DNA of 64,000 nucleotides from Litorimonas sp039975855 (GCA_039975855.1 JBDWGH010000003.1:655032-719031), one strand, 5' to 3'. Counted from the first letter of the stretch, positions 34,695-43,763 are shown. A program made the numbers and translations. Notes: generated by a model from the letters alone, not told the origin.

Positions 34695-34923
34695 CCGTAA
34701 TGCGGCAGACCATCCATTGTGGGCGCATAGGACTCGAAAACCAAGGTTCGGCCAGACCCGCCGCGATCGCCGATTTAATGACGGCCTTATTTACCGGCTC
34801 TCCAAATGTATCAAACATTGCCAAACGACCATCCGAACGGTCCAACCCGCCTTTCAGCCAGTTTAGCATTTCTGCTTCTATTTCGCGCGCAGCATACCCT
34901 GCACGATTTGAATAAATCGTCAT
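34651..34923 (-). CDS. Small hypothetical protein
   Basis: An unrecognised protein of about 90 residues (YSNRAGYAAREIEAEMLNWL ... RPQWMVCRITAKGRETL). The composition suggests two or three helices and a beta-hairpin, in the manner of a winged helix (the end CRITAKGRETL looks like the wing and last helix of PadR/MarR-like domains), but this is only a resemblance. ATG at 34923 is preferred over an in-frame start five codons earlier at 34938. It overlaps the CPBP gene tail by 44 bases on the opposite strand and reads away from the TipN-like gene. Confidence 0.55.
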   Translation of the reverse strand: MTIYSNRAGYAAREIEAEMLNWLKGGLDRSDGRLAMFDTFGEPVNKAVIKSAIAAGLAEPWFSSPMRPQWMVCRITAKGRETLNLSARTR

Positions 34924-35052
34924 AATCAGCCCATTCACCTGGCCGGGGCGTTATGTGGTCTTCGCCGCTTTCCCCGTGCCTGAGCCTCTGTTACAACAAA
35001 GTAGAAAATATCCGGTTAAGCGGTGGGCATAACAGGGACGCAGGGGACATAC

Positions 35053-37074
35053 GTGTCGGACATAACAAAGAAAATATTCTCAATTGAGCAAACCGGTGAC
35101 GCACCTTCACGCTCGGAACCTTCGACATCGGATATTCTACGGCCTTTGTCGGAAGAGAGCCTTACTCGAAATAAGAAACCAGACGCGGAAGACGTTCCCG
35201 ATTTTGTCACCCGTGAGGCTGTCCGACCCTTAGCCTCCCCTCCATCATCGGCCATTGATGAAATCAAACCCACAAAAGCGGCGGGTTGGGTCATTATCGG
35301 TTTGGGCGTATTATACGTCATCGGTGCGGGGCTTTATTTTGGCTTACCGCTTGTTGTGGAACCTTTGGGATTATTGTCTATCGCCGGCTTGGTTTTACTC
35401 CTGACATTGCCACTAGTGTTGCTTTTTCTTCTTTGGCGCGCGCTTAGACATCTCAGCTTAGTTAGCCAACAAAATGCCCAGTTCTCCAAAGCTGCAGAGA
35501 TCTTAGTTACCCCGGACTTAGAGGCCTTGGGCCGAACGGAGACGCTGGCAGGCGGTATCCAAGCTCAAATCTCTAAAGTAAACAGTGGCTTATCGGATAC
35601 AGTTGAAGCTCTACAAGGCATTCAAACCGCTGTGACCCGGGAAAGCCAAGCTTTAGATGCCGCCGGGTTGGCGCTGTCCAACCGTTCGGACGAAGTTGGG
35701 CAAAATCTGACGCTGCAAAGGCAGGCTTTAGAAAGTATGTCCGGTACATTTGATACCAAAATGAACACGCTTTCCACCCAGATCTCAGATTCTAGTCAGG
35801 CTTTAGACGGTATATGCTCTGCTGCAGAAACCAAGCTGCTTAATGCTGGTGAAGCATTGGAAAAGGCCTCTGCCATTGTTGATGAGACAGTAACGTCAGG
35901 ATCAACTCGAATGGCCGAGAACATCTCCGCCCTCGAGGCCGCCAGTCAGAAACTGGACGAATCCGCCAACGCATTGACTGCTGACCTGTCAACTTCGACG
36001 GAAACCTTGCTTTCGACTGACAGCACATTTGTAGAAAATTCTGAAAAACTACAAACCTTGAACGCGCAAACCCAGGCCCAGATTTCCGATCTCCAAGCGA
36101 CAATAAATCAGGGACAAGACATGTTGGCTGACTTGAAAACCTCAGCGGAGACACGCACCAATACTGTTGCTTCTTACTATGATGATCTTTCCAGCCAGAT
36201 AAAACGTTCGGAAGACGACACCCTAGCAGCACAAGGGCAAACGGCTCGGATGGTTCAATCGAACCTCGCTCAAATGCGACGTGATTTTTCACGGATGGAA
36301 ACCGACCTTCAGTCATTGCAGGCCAAGCTTAATAATTTGCGAGACGCGTCTGCAAACCTCCCCCAGAATGAACCAAAACCATCAAGATTGAACCTGACGC
36401 CATTAGACTCCGATTTTCCGCCTGTAGAGCCCCCTCGTCCAATTATCAAACCTGACCCAGTTGAGATCGCTGACAGCCCTCTGAACTTGGGAATGGATAT
36501 GGAAATCGAGTCTGCAGATGAGACGCTGATCAATTATGAACCCGACGTCATTCGGCGCCCCGGTGACATCGGTGTCAAATCAAAGAGTAAAGGATTTGGA
36601 CGGCGAACGGAAAAGGAAGAGAAGTCAGGTTGGCGCTGGAGGGATATGCTGGGAACGCTGGAACGCCCTGACGGCTCAGAAAACGTGACATCAGCGCCCG
36701 CAGCATTGGATATCGATGCATCTCCAACACGCGATATTGACGGCGTCGCGCTCTTGACCAGCCTTCAACTTTCGCCTGCCGCAATTGTGGATGAGGGGAC
36801 TGTGGTCGACGCGACGCAAGCTCGGATCAATAGCGGTGAACCTGGTTTAACATCCGCGGTAACGGCGAAACTTCCGGAAGCAGTGACGCATTTGAAAGAA
36901 AACCTAGCCGCTGACGCCGTTCTAAAATCCGATTTACGCGCCTTCACAGCCGACTTTGCAAAAATGATCGGCAACACCCCTCCTACGGCTCCCGCGCTGC
37001 GCGCCGCTTTCGGATCACCTGAGGGACGTGCTTATTTGCTTTGTGCCGCCGCGCTTAAACCAGAATTGCGTTAG
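35053..37074 (+). CDS. TipN-like polarity protein (two N-terminal membrane helices, long coiled coil)
   Basis: A protein of about 673 residues. Order: acidic disordered N-terminus (1-75), two membrane helices (about 78-99 and 104-128), a long coiled-coil region of Gln/Ser/Thr/Ala-rich heptads (about 140-440) reminiscent of TipN and of methyl-accepting proteins, a Pro-rich linker, a basic patch (KSKSKGFGRR), and a conserved-looking C-terminal domain ending SPEGRAYLLCAAAL. This architecture matches Caulobacter TipN, the membrane-anchored birth-scar and new-pole marker that positions flagella and ParA. Homology is by architecture and the C-terminal AYLL motif only. GTG 35053 has AGGGGA five bases upstream, so I prefer it to the GTG at 35023. 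It overlaps gntP convergently. Confidence 0.6.
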   Translation: MSDITKKIFSIEQTGDAPSRSEPSTSDILRPLSEESLTRNKKPDAEDVPDFVTREAVRPLASPPSSAIDEIKPTKAAGWVIIGLGVLYVIGAGLYFGLPLVVEPLGLLSIAGLVLLLTLPLVLLFLLWRALRHLSLVSQQNAQFSKAAEILVTPDLEALGRTETLAGGIQAQISKVNSGLSDTVEALQGIQTAVTRESQALDAAGLALSNRSDEVGQNLTLQRQALESMSGTFDTKMNTLSTQISDSSQALDGICSAAETKLLNAGEALEKASAIVDETVTSGSTRMAENISALEAASQKLDESANALTADLSTSTETLLSTDSTFVENSEKLQTLNAQTQAQISDLQATINQGQDMLADLKTSAETRTNTVASYYDDLSSQIKRSEDDTLAAQGQTARMVQSNLAQMRRDFSRMETDLQSLQAKLNNLRDASANLPQNEPKPSRLNLTPLDSDFPPVEPPRPIIKPDPVEIADSPLNLGMDMEIESADETLINYEPDVIRRPGDIGVKSKSKGFGRRTEKEEKSGWRWRDMLGTLERPDGSENVTSAPAALDIDASPTRDIDGVALLTSLQLSPAAIVDEGTVVDATQARINSGEPGLTSAVTAKLPEAVTHLKENLAADAVLKSDLRAFTADFAKMIGNTPPTAPALRAAFGSPEGRAYLLCAAALKPELR

Positions 37075-38447
37075 ACCAATACTGAAAGGGTAAGCGTCAC
37101 GGCTAAACCCGTGAGACCAATCACCGATGTTGCCACTGTCCAACTTCTTAGCGTTTCTCGAGGCGTCTGTCCGAGATACTGATTGACCAGCCAAAACCCG
37201 CTATCATTCACGTGGGATGTCATGCTGGCCCCAGATGCAATCGCGATTACCGCAAGGGCAGTATCGGCTGGAGATAATCCAGCAACAGCTGCAACCGGCG
37301 CAGTAAGTCCCGCCGCCGTAATCATAGCAACGGTCGCCGAACCTTGAGCAATGCGCACCAAAAAGGCGACGATAAAAGCAAATAGGACGATTGGCATACC
37401 TGTCGCTGAAACGGCAGCCGCCAAATCTTGACCGACGCCGCTATCAATCAACACCTGTTTGAAAACACCACCTGCCCCAGTGATGAGAACGACCACGCCT
37501 GCCGGTTCCAAAGACTTAGTCATGATTTGACCGATTTTGTCCCGTGGAACTCGCCGCATCAAACCAAATGCGACATAAACATATACGCATGCAATGGAGA
37601 GCGCTGTGAACGGATGCCCCACGAATTGGAAAAAGGACTGCCACCCTGCGTCTTCGACAATCAGGGTATTCATAATGCGTCCGAACAGGCCTTCTGTATT
37701 TAAGCTGGTCGGATCAATCTGTTGGAAAGTCGACATGAGAATAAGAACAAGCGGCATCGCCACTGCAAAAACCGCATGACCGAAACTGATGGACTGGACT
37801 TCTGTCGGAGCCGTGAAGACAGGCCCATCCGTCATAGCGGGCGTATTCTTATAAAATTTCGCCAGGACTGGCCCGCCTAAAATCAAAGCAGGCAAACCCG
37901 CCAAGAACCCAAAGAAAATGACCAAACCGAGATCCGCCGATAGCAATTCTGCAACGGCGATCGGCCCCGGAGTTGGCGGCACAAACGCGTGAGTAACCGC
38001 CAGCCCCGCTAACAATGGCAAAGCGTATGTCAGCAGAGCTTTGCTAGTTTTACGGCTTAATTGCTGAATCAGCGGCACGAGCATGATGAAGGCCACATCA
38101 AAGAAAACGGGGATAGCGACCAAAAAACCGACCAATCCGAGGGCCCAGCCTGCACGATCTTCACTGAATCGCCCCAATAGCCGCGAGGAGATCGCCTCTA
38201 ATCCCCCGGCATGCTCTAATAGCGCACCGAACATGGCCCCCAATCCGACGACCACCGCGACGAAACCAAGTGTTCCGCCCATGCCATTTTTTACCGAGTC
38301 TAACACAGACATCGGATCCATCCCCGTCATCAGGCCAACAAGGAGCGAAACAAGAATGAGTGCCAAAAATGCGGGCATCTTCTGTCGCAAAACCAGGAAA
38401 AGTAAAATGGCGATGCCGATAGCGGCCATAAACAATGAAAGTGTCAC
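37071..38447 (-). CDS. GntP-family gluconate/organic acid permease
   Basis: This 458-residue inner-membrane transporter has about twelve helices. FVPPTPGPIAVAELL with its Pro-rich turn and the C-terminal SHVNDSGFWLVNQYLG are GntP/GntT signatures. It likely takes up gluconate or a related hydroxy acid by proton symport. No gluconate kinase or catabolic gene is adjacent, so the substrate is open. GTG at 38447 has AGGGGA upstream. Confidence 0.9.
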   Translation of the reverse strand: MTLSLFMAAIGIAILLFLVLRQKMPAFLALILVSLLVGLMTGMDPMSVLDSVKNGMGGTLGFVAVVVGLGAMFGALLEHAGGLEAISSRLLGRFSEDRAGWALGLVGFLVAIPVFFDVAFIMLVPLIQQLSRKTSKALLTYALPLLAGLAVTHAFVPPTPGPIAVAELLSADLGLVIFFGFLAGLPALILGGPVLAKFYKNTPAMTDGPVFTAPTEVQSISFGHAVFAVAMPLVLILMSTFQQIDPTSLNTEGLFGRIMNTLIVEDAGWQSFFQFVGHPFTALSIACVYVYVAFGLMRRVPRDKIGQIMTKSLEPAGVVVLITGAGGVFKQVLIDSGVGQDLAAAVSATGMPIVLFAFIVAFLVRIAQGSATVAMITAAGLTAPVAAVAGLSPADTALAVIAIASGASMTSHVNDSGFWLVNQYLGQTPRETLRSWTVATSVIGLTGLAVTLTLSVLV

Positions 38448-38559
38448 GTGAGTCCCCTAGTTTTAGGTGATGTATGACAGCGCTGTCGTGGTCATGTAAA
38501 CCCCGCATACCGATTTACAGAAGCTTGCCCTTTTCAACCTCTCCCACTATGGCCGCGCC

Positions 38560-39603
38560 ATGATTGAACAAAACGGTAAATGGGAAACTCGCGTCGCCGA
38601 GACGGACGATAATGGTCAACGTCTGGATAAATGGCTATCCTCTTGGACGGAACTCTCCCGGTCCCGAATACGAGATCTTGTTGAAACCGGAAATGTAAGA
38701 GCAAATGGCGACATCGTAGGGAAAGTTACGTCTAAGGTACGCCCTGAAATTGAATATGCAGTGCGTGTGCCGCCTCCCGTGGATGACACACCTCAAGCTG
38801 AAAACATCCCATTAGATATTCTGTTCGAGGATGACTATCTGATCGTCTTAAACAAGCCGTCTGGAATGACTGTTCATCCTGCGCCAGGTTCACGCAGTGC
38901 AACCCTCGTAAACGCCCTGCTCTATCACTGCGCGGATACGCTATCAGGGATAGGCGGGGTTATGCGTCCAGGCATCGTGCACCGTCTGGATAAAGACACC
39001 TCCGGCGTAATGGTCGTCGCCAAAACGGATAAGGCGCATCAAGGGTTATCAAAGCAATTCGCAAAACACTCCATTGATCGCATTTACACTTGCCTCGTTC
39101 GTGGGGCACCGAAACCTCGTTCTGGCCGCGTGGCATCCCGCCTTGCTAGGTCGCCCAATGACCGTAAGAAACAGGCCGTCGTTAGGGGTACTCTGAATGA
39201 TATCGAAGCCTCTGACGTCGGACGACATGCCGTCACACATTATCGCTACGTGAAGGGCTATGGCCGCGCACAACATGCGAGCGTCGGGACGCCAAAAGTC
39301 AGTCAATTAGACTGTCAGCTAGAAACGGGCCGAACGCATCAAATCCGTGTTCATCTATCCCACATTGGCAGCCCGCTTCTCGGGGATCCCCTTTATGGGA
39401 AGCAACGGGCCTATGCGACGTCAAATCATCCTGCCGAAGAAGCCGTCCGCGTCGCAGTCGCGAATTTTAAGCGCCAGGCCCTGCATGCCCGTCACTTGGG
39501 CTTCATTCACCCCATTACAAAAGAGCATCACAGCTTTGATGCGCCCGTCCCGCCAGATATGCAGCATCTTCTCAATGTTCTGGAAAACTTGCCCGTCAAC
39601 TAA
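38560..39603 (+). CDS. rluD: RluA-family 23S rRNA pseudouridine synthase (RluD-like)
   Basis: A 347-residue enzyme with an N-terminal S4 RNA-binding domain (GQRLDKWLSSWTELSRSRIRD) and the pseudouridine synthase domain: VLNKPSGMTVHPAPG, IVHRLDKDTSGVMVVAKT with the catalytic Asp, and LETGRTHQIRVHLSHIG. The RluD-type S4 fusion points to the helix 69 pseudouridines of 23S rRNA. An insert near GRAQHASVGTPK is longer than in E. coli. rpoH follows 81 bases on, as in many alphaproteobacteria. Confidence 0.9.
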   Translation: MIEQNGKWETRVAETDDNGQRLDKWLSSWTELSRSRIRDLVETGNVRANGDIVGKVTSKVRPEIEYAVRVPPPVDDTPQAENIPLDILFEDDYLIVLNKPSGMTVHPAPGSRSATLVNALLYHCADTLSGIGGVMRPGIVHRLDKDTSGVMVVAKTDKAHQGLSKQFAKHSIDRIYTCLVRGAPKPRSGRVASRLARSPNDRKKQAVVRGTLNDIEASDVGRHAVTHYRYVKGYGRAQHASVGTPKVSQLDCQLETGRTHQIRVHLSHIGSPLLGDPLYGKQRAYATSNHPAEEAVRVAVANFKRQALHARHLGFIHPITKEHHSFDAPVPPDMQHLLNVLENLPVN

Positions 39604-39684
39604 GCGTGAATAAAAGTTCAAGCTGGACACTCTTTAAACCGGCTAAGTCCTACCTATATATTAGCGCTGGAGGAAATGAGTCTC

Positions 39685-40632
39685 ATGGCTGAAACCAAAA
39701 CTATATCGACAAAAACATCCGCTAAGGATGCGACATATACAGGAAATATGAAACTGTCCGTGTCGTTGTCACCCGAGCAGGGTTTGAATTCCTATCTACA
39801 GGAAATTCGGAAATTCCCTATGCTGGAAAAGGACGAAGAATTTCGCCTCGCCAAACGCTGGGTTGAAGACGGCGATACAGCCGCGGCTGAAAAAATGGTG
39901 ACGTCTCACCTACGCCTCGTTGCGAAGATCGCGATGGGATATCGCGGCTATGGCCTGCCGATCGGTGAAATCATCTCTGAGGGCAATGTTGGCCTCATGC
40001 AGGCAGTGAAGAAATTTGACCCAGATAAGGGCTTTCGCGTCTCGACCTACGCTATGTGGTGGATTCGTGCTGCGATTCAGGAATATGTTCTGCGGTCTTG
40101 GTCCCTTGTGAAGATGGGAACAACTGCGGCTCAGAAAAAGCTTTTCTTCAACCTTCGCCGCATGAAGGGTGAAATGAAGGCACTTGAAGAAGGTGACTTA
40201 AAGCCCGAACATTTAAAGAAAATTGCTACAGATTTAGGCGTGAAGGAAACGGAAGTTACGTCCATGAATCGCCGGATGTCAGGTGGCGGGGATAGCTCCC
40301 TTAACGTCACGATTGGCGGAGAAGACGGGTCTGCACAGTGGCAAGATTGGTTGACCGATGAATCTGAGTCTCAAGAAGAGGTTCTTGGGCAAGCCCAGGA
40401 ACATGACGCCCGCATGGACCTTCTCAAAGACGCTATGTCGGATTTGAACGAGCGTGAGCAAGACATCATCACACGGCGCCGTTTGGCTGAAAAACCAATG
40501 ACATTGGAAGAATTGGCGAAAATCTACAAAGTTTCCAGGGAACGCATAAGACAGATCGAAGCTCGCGCTTTCGAAAAACTTCAGGCCGCAATGCTTGCTG
40601 CAGCTCAGCCTGCGGGTCTTTTGGAAGGATAA
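39685..40632 (+). CDS. rpoH: RNA polymerase heat-shock sigma factor (sigma-32)
   Basis: RpoH directs RNA polymerase to heat-shock promoters. Region 2 is clear (AKRWVEDGD, SHLRLVAKIAMGYRGYGLPIGE, the RpoH box region, STYAMWWIRAAIQEYVLRSW). Region 4 ends TLEELAKIYKVSRERIRQIEARAFEKLQ, a full helix-turn-helix. I prefer ATG 39685 (MAETKTIS) because GGAGG at 39669 is 11 bases away. ATG 39676 would sit only two bases after the GGAGG. A long hairpin terminator follows the stop. Confidence 0.96.
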   Translation: MAETKTISTKTSAKDATYTGNMKLSVSLSPEQGLNSYLQEIRKFPMLEKDEEFRLAKRWVEDGDTAAAEKMVTSHLRLVAKIAMGYRGYGLPIGEIISEGNVGLMQAVKKFDPDKGFRVSTYAMWWIRAAIQEYVLRSWSLVKMGTTAAQKKLFFNLRRMKGEMKALEEGDLKPEHLKKIATDLGVKETEVTSMNRRMSGGGDSSLNVTIGGEDGSAQWQDWLTDESESQEEVLGQAQEHDARMDLLKDAMSDLNEREQDIITRRRLAEKPMTLEELAKIYKVSRERIRQIEARAFEKLQAAMLAAAQPAGLLEG

Positions 40633-40673
40633 AGGTCTAAACTAAACCGCCTTATAGGCATCTCTAAAACAAC

Positions 40674-40722
40674 ACCCCGTCCCGTATATTTCTTCCAATG
40701 AAGTATACGGGGCGGGGTTTTT
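40674..40722 (+). terminator. Rho-independent terminator of rpoH
   Basis: A 15-bp stem (ACCCCGTCCCGTATA / TATACGGGGCGGGGT, one mismatch) with a 15-base loop is followed by five T, 42 bases after the rpoH stop. Confidence 0.88.
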
Positions 40723-40852
40723 CATGCTTGGAGACCAAGATTAAAGCGAGATGAACGAAAACCCTAATCTACGATCACACACGAAAAATTAACCGAGCGG
40801 AAAGCCTTTTTTGCAACGTTCTTGACACGTGATTAGCTTAGGGATTTTTTCA

Positions 40853-41689
40853 ATGTTTCATTTCCGGTCTTTATCCGCTTTAGTTTGCGGTTCCGCTCTA
40901 TTAGCTGCGGCGGCTTACGCACCTATCGCAAACTCATTTGGTGTTGGCGTTCAACCGTCCACCGTTGAAATGACAATTAAGCCCGGTGACCGCCAGCGCC
41001 AAATCGTGACCGTCGGCAATGTCCATAAATCTAAGACAATCAGCCTAACAATGGGCCTGGCGGATTGGTCTTTAGATGAAAACGGAAAACTCCTTCTCGA
41101 CGCACCTGGCGACACCGAGCGATCTGCCGCCGAATGGGTTCGCTTTTCACCGGCCTCAGTCACTCTAAAACCAGAGACATCCCAAGATGTAACCGTTGAA
41201 ATCGCAGCACCATACAAAATCAAGAATAAAGGCGATCATCGTTTCGCGCTCTTGGCCACAACAATGCTGCCTGAACTAGACGCACGCGGGGAAGTATCGG
41301 GCGTTTGGAACCGCTACCAACTCGCTTCGCTATTTTACCTCACTTTGACTCCCTCAAAAAGTCTCCCAGAGGTTACTAGCGTGGCCCTAAATTCAGAGAA
41401 GCCTGGCTTAGTCACAATGCAAATCAAAAACGACGGTGATGCCCATGCCCGCCTGCAAGGTACAGCCTTTTTGAAAGACTCTGAAGGCGACGTCATCACG
41501 GAAACACCATTGAATGCCGTTATTCTAGACGGCGGCAAACGGACCTATGACATCGCATTGAAAGACGTCGCAGAATTAGAATCCGGTCAATACACAATTG
41601 ACTTTGATCTCAACAACACTTTCGTGCCGCAGAACAAGTTCCGTACAACGGATGTTCCAGTCGACACTTTGGATTATGTTGCGAATTAA
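40853..41689 (+). CDS. Pilus-assembly-chaperone-like periplasmic protein
   Basis: A 278-residue exported protein: signal peptide about 1-27, then two immunoglobulin-like beta domains. The N-terminal one resembles PapD/fimbrial chaperones (VQPSTVEMTIKPGDRQRQIVTVGN, then WVRFSPASVTLKPETSQDVTVEI, then GDHRFALLATTM). This kind of protein in Caulobacter relatives is usually called a molecular chaperone and sits next to secreted structural proteins. No usher is visible here. ATG 40853 follows TAGGGA; GTG 40829 is an alternative. It overlaps the next gene by 14 bases, so the two are translationally coupled. The product is likely a periplasmic partner for the secreted protein at 41676 (inference). 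Confidence 0.8.
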   Translation: MFHFRSLSALVCGSALLAAAAYAPIANSFGVGVQPSTVEMTIKPGDRQRQIVTVGNVHKSKTISLTMGLADWSLDENGKLLLDAPGDTERSAAEWVRFSPASVTLKPETSQDVTVEIAAPYKIKNKGDHRFALLATTMLPELDARGEVSGVWNRYQLASLFYLTLTPSKSLPEVTSVALNSEKPGLVTMQIKNDGDAHARLQGTAFLKDSEGDVITETPLNAVILDGGKRTYDIALKDVAELESGQYTIDFDLNNTFVPQNKFRTTDVPVDTLDYVAN

Positions 41690-42521
41690 GCGCATATCAT
41701 TGGCGGGGCTTGCCCTCGCCTCGCTCGCATCCTCCGCGCATGCGAGTTTTCTGGATACAGATTTTTGGTGCCGCACCTATGGCTGCGCCGTTGTTCATGA
41801 TGGCGTGAATTTCGACATTTACGACAACTGGCAGTTTTCAAGCAATTCTTGTTGTGTGCCTGTCGGTGGCCAGATGATCGATTTCTATGTGCGCGCCGGC
41901 GAAACCAATGTCACCGGACTTCTGGGCGGGACAGGACCTAACCTCCCCGATGCAGATGAAGGTTTTATGTTTGGAATCACCCAGGATGGGAATACCATCA
42001 ACACAAGCCTTTTTGATGATGGCGATGGGTTTTTAGATGCCGGCGATAGCTTTGGCGCCTTTACGCTGAACCCCAATACGGACATTCGATTGGATGGTCC
42101 CGGCCGATCCTACTCACATAGTTTTTTCATATCCTCGCGTAATACACGCTTCTCTTTACGCGCTTTGGCCTCAATTTCGAACGCCACAGGGGATTTTGCG
42201 AATACGATCCAGCTAGGTGATATAAAACTCACGCCTAGCTTTACGTCGTCCGGAAATGACGGGGGCTTTCAGTTTGGCTCGCGCGCCAATACATCACAAA
42301 TTCAAATCGTCAGTGGTGTAGATGACCTTGGTGATTTGACGGGCATTCCAACGCAGATCATGAACTTTGGCCGTCAACAAGGCATTCGTCAGCGCAATGG
42401 CGACATAGATGAGCAAACAATCCGCCTCGATTTCCTATATGAAATGCCAGAATATGATTTCAGTATGGGAACGGGAAGTTTGAATGTGGATGTCACATTT
42501 GATTTTTATCGCGAGAACTAA
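41676..42521 (+). CDS. Secreted protein of unknown family coupled to the chaperone-like gene
   Basis: A protein of about 281 residues with a signal peptide cut after AHA (residue 23). The mature N-terminus has four Cys (WCRTYGC, NSCCVPV) suitable for disulfides. The rest is Gly/Asn/Asp-rich and beta-like: LDAGDSFGAFTLN, SHSFFISSRNTRFSLRALA, and the C-terminal strand YDFSMGTGSLNVDVTFDFY. These landmarks recur in order in the protein at 32369-33250, so the two are paralogues, the other one having no Cys. It starts 14 bases inside the chaperone-like gene. It could be a fibre or adhesin subunit assembled with the chaperone, but no function is known. Confidence 0.78.
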   Translation: MLRIKRISLAGLALASLASSAHASFLDTDFWCRTYGCAVVHDGVNFDIYDNWQFSSNSCCVPVGGQMIDFYVRAGETNVTGLLGGTGPNLPDADEGFMFGITQDGNTINTSLFDDGDGFLDAGDSFGAFTLNPNTDIRLDGPGRSYSHSFFISSRNTRFSLRALASISNATGDFANTIQLGDIKLTPSFTSSGNDGGFQFGSRANTSQIQIVSGVDDLGDLTGIPTQIMNFGRQQGIRQRNGDIDEQTIRLDFLYEMPEYDFSMGTGSLNVDVTFDFYREN

Positions 42522-42523
42522 AC

Positions 42524-42928
42524 CTAATCAAAAGCGCTCATCAAATATCTTTGAATATAGGGGAATAAAATTAGGTTCACGAGGATTTGGAATAGATAAG
42601 AGGCACCTAAAAATACGATAAGTGTCAATTCAAAACTAAGTCCCAAAAGAAAATAACAACCCAAACCAACGATCAACGGCAGCCCTAGGGACAGACCTAA
42701 AACCCTCCAAACGAGTGATGGATTTTCAGCAAATACTGCTTTACGCACTTCATTGTGCGTCAGCTTTGGTGACGCCTCGCGGTTAACTACGACGCCCGCC
42801 AAAACCGTCCGAACCACTATCAAAGTTAAAAAGGGTAACGTTCCAGTTTGACCCGTTAGAAAAAATATCAAACAAACGACCGCCGCCAGGAAATTCAGTA
42901 TATTCAGTCTGAGGAAGTTAGTCTTCAC
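42524..42928 (-). CDS. Small membrane protein of unknown function at the end of the suf operon
   Basis: An unrecognised 134-residue protein with about four hydrophobic segments (LNFLAAVVCLIFFLTG, LPFLTLIVVRTVLAGVVV, VLGLSLGLPLIVGLGCYFLLG, LTLIVFLGASYLFQILVNLI). A short loop is charged (NREASPKLTHNEVRKAVF). GTG at 42928 overlaps the sufA stop (GTGA), so it is co-translated with the Fe-S operon. The hydropathy suggests an integral membrane protein with both ends inside. The role is unknown; it converges on the secreted-protein gene. Confidence 0.6.
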   Translation of the reverse strand: MKTNFLRLNILNFLAAVVCLIFFLTGQTGTLPFLTLIVVRTVLAGVVVNREASPKLTHNEVRKAVFAENPSLVWRVLGLSLGLPLIVGLGCYFLLGLSFELTLIVFLGASYLFQILVNLILFPYIQRYLMSAFD

Positions 42929-43302
42929 GCCTCAACGACGGGAATGATCGTCACGCTTTCCCCGCAACCACACGCATCCGTCTGGTTTGGGTTTTTGAAC
43001 GTGAACTTGGATGAGAGGATATCAACCTCATAGTCCACGACTGAACCCAATAGAAAGAGCACTGCTTTCGCATCGACAACGATCTGAACGCCTTTGTCCT
43101 CTACGACTTCGTCAAACTTCGCAGGCTCGGTGACGTAATCCATAAGGTATTCCATACCCGCGCAGCCGCCATTTTTGACGCCAACACGCAGATAGCCCTC
43201 ACCGCGTTCTTCGAGAATTTCATTTACCCGTGCGGCAGCAGCATCCGTCAATGTCACAAGCTTTGGACGCGGGCGACGCGTTCTGGTTGTTGCGGTGCTC
43301 AT
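42925..43302 (-). CDS. sufA: Iron-sulfur cluster A-type carrier/assembly protein
   Basis: A 125-residue HesB/IscA family protein with the three cluster-binding cysteines: one in NGGCAGMEYLMDY and two in the C-terminal ACGCGESV. It carries or transfers Fe-S clusters made by SufBCD. ATG overlaps the DUF59 gene stop. An Arg/Pro-rich 15-residue N-terminal extension precedes the conserved LTDAAAARVNEIL. Confidence 0.93.
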   Translation of the reverse strand: MSTATTRTRRPRPKLVTLTDAAAARVNEILEERGEGYLRVGVKNGGCAGMEYLMDYVTEPAKFDEVVEDKGVQIVVDAKAVLFLLGSVVDYEVDILSSKFTFKNPNQTDACGCGESVTIIPVVEA

Positions 43303-43763
43303 AACATATTCAATTCTAGACGCGCTTCATCACTCATGCGGTCTGGTGTCCATGGCGGCTCAAACGTCATTTCGACTTCGACGCGGCGGACGCCTGCAAC
43401 AACTTCGCAAGCTTCGCGGACCCATTCAGGCATTTCGCCAGCAACAGGACACCCAGGCGCGGTGAGCGTCATCGTAACCTTCAGCAACCGATCATCTTCT
43501 AATTCTACTTTATAAATTAGCCCTAACTCATAGATATCAGTTGGTATTTCTGGATCATAGACGGATTTGAGTTGATTGATAACATCGGCGGTAATGCGCT
43601 CTAACTCCTCCTCAGAAGGTGGCTCAACCGGCGCGCCCGAAACGTCCAGCATATCACGTTTCGCTGGCGCAGCCGCTTTGATTTCACCGGCTTCATTCTC
43701 AGGCGTTAGACCCGGAATCTGCGAATTGGCGAGCGCTTCTGCTTGCCTTTGTCGATCTGTCAT
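43299..43763 (-). CDS. SUF-system DUF59 (MIP18/PaaD-like) Fe-S assembly protein
   Basis: A 154-residue protein with a disordered, acidic N-terminal 50 residues followed by a DUF59 domain: LKSVYDPEIPTDIYELGLIY, MTLTAPGCPVAGEMP with the conserved Cys, and TFEPPWTPDRMSDEAR. SufT-type proteins in this position help cluster maturation or delivery. The family start could also be ATG at 43775. It lies between sufS and sufA as in most alphaproteobacterial suf operons. Confidence 0.9.
   Translation of the reverse strand: MTDRQRQAEALANSQIPGLTPENEAGEIKAAAPAKRDMLDVSGAPVEPPSEEELERITADVINQLKSVYDPEIPTDIYELGLIYKVELEDDRLLKVTMTLTAPGCPVAGEMPEWVREACEVVAGVRRVEVEMTFEPPWTPDRMSDEARLELNML

Noticed and set aside
36309..36533. 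Short minus-strand frames inside the TipN-like gene, and similar frames inside other genes
   Set aside because: They are complementary-frame shadows with no ribosome-binding site or recognisable protein content.
40630..40852. Heat-shock-type promoter before the chaperone-like gene
   Set aside because: I looked for a CTTGAAA-like -35 and CCCCAT-like -10 between the rpoH terminator and 40853 and found no convincing pair.
41885..42085. CRISPR array, prophage or insertion sequence anywhere in the window
   Set aside because: No direct-repeat array with regular spacing, no transposase, integrase or phage structural gene was found; the one inverted repeat at 47802 is too short to be an IS.
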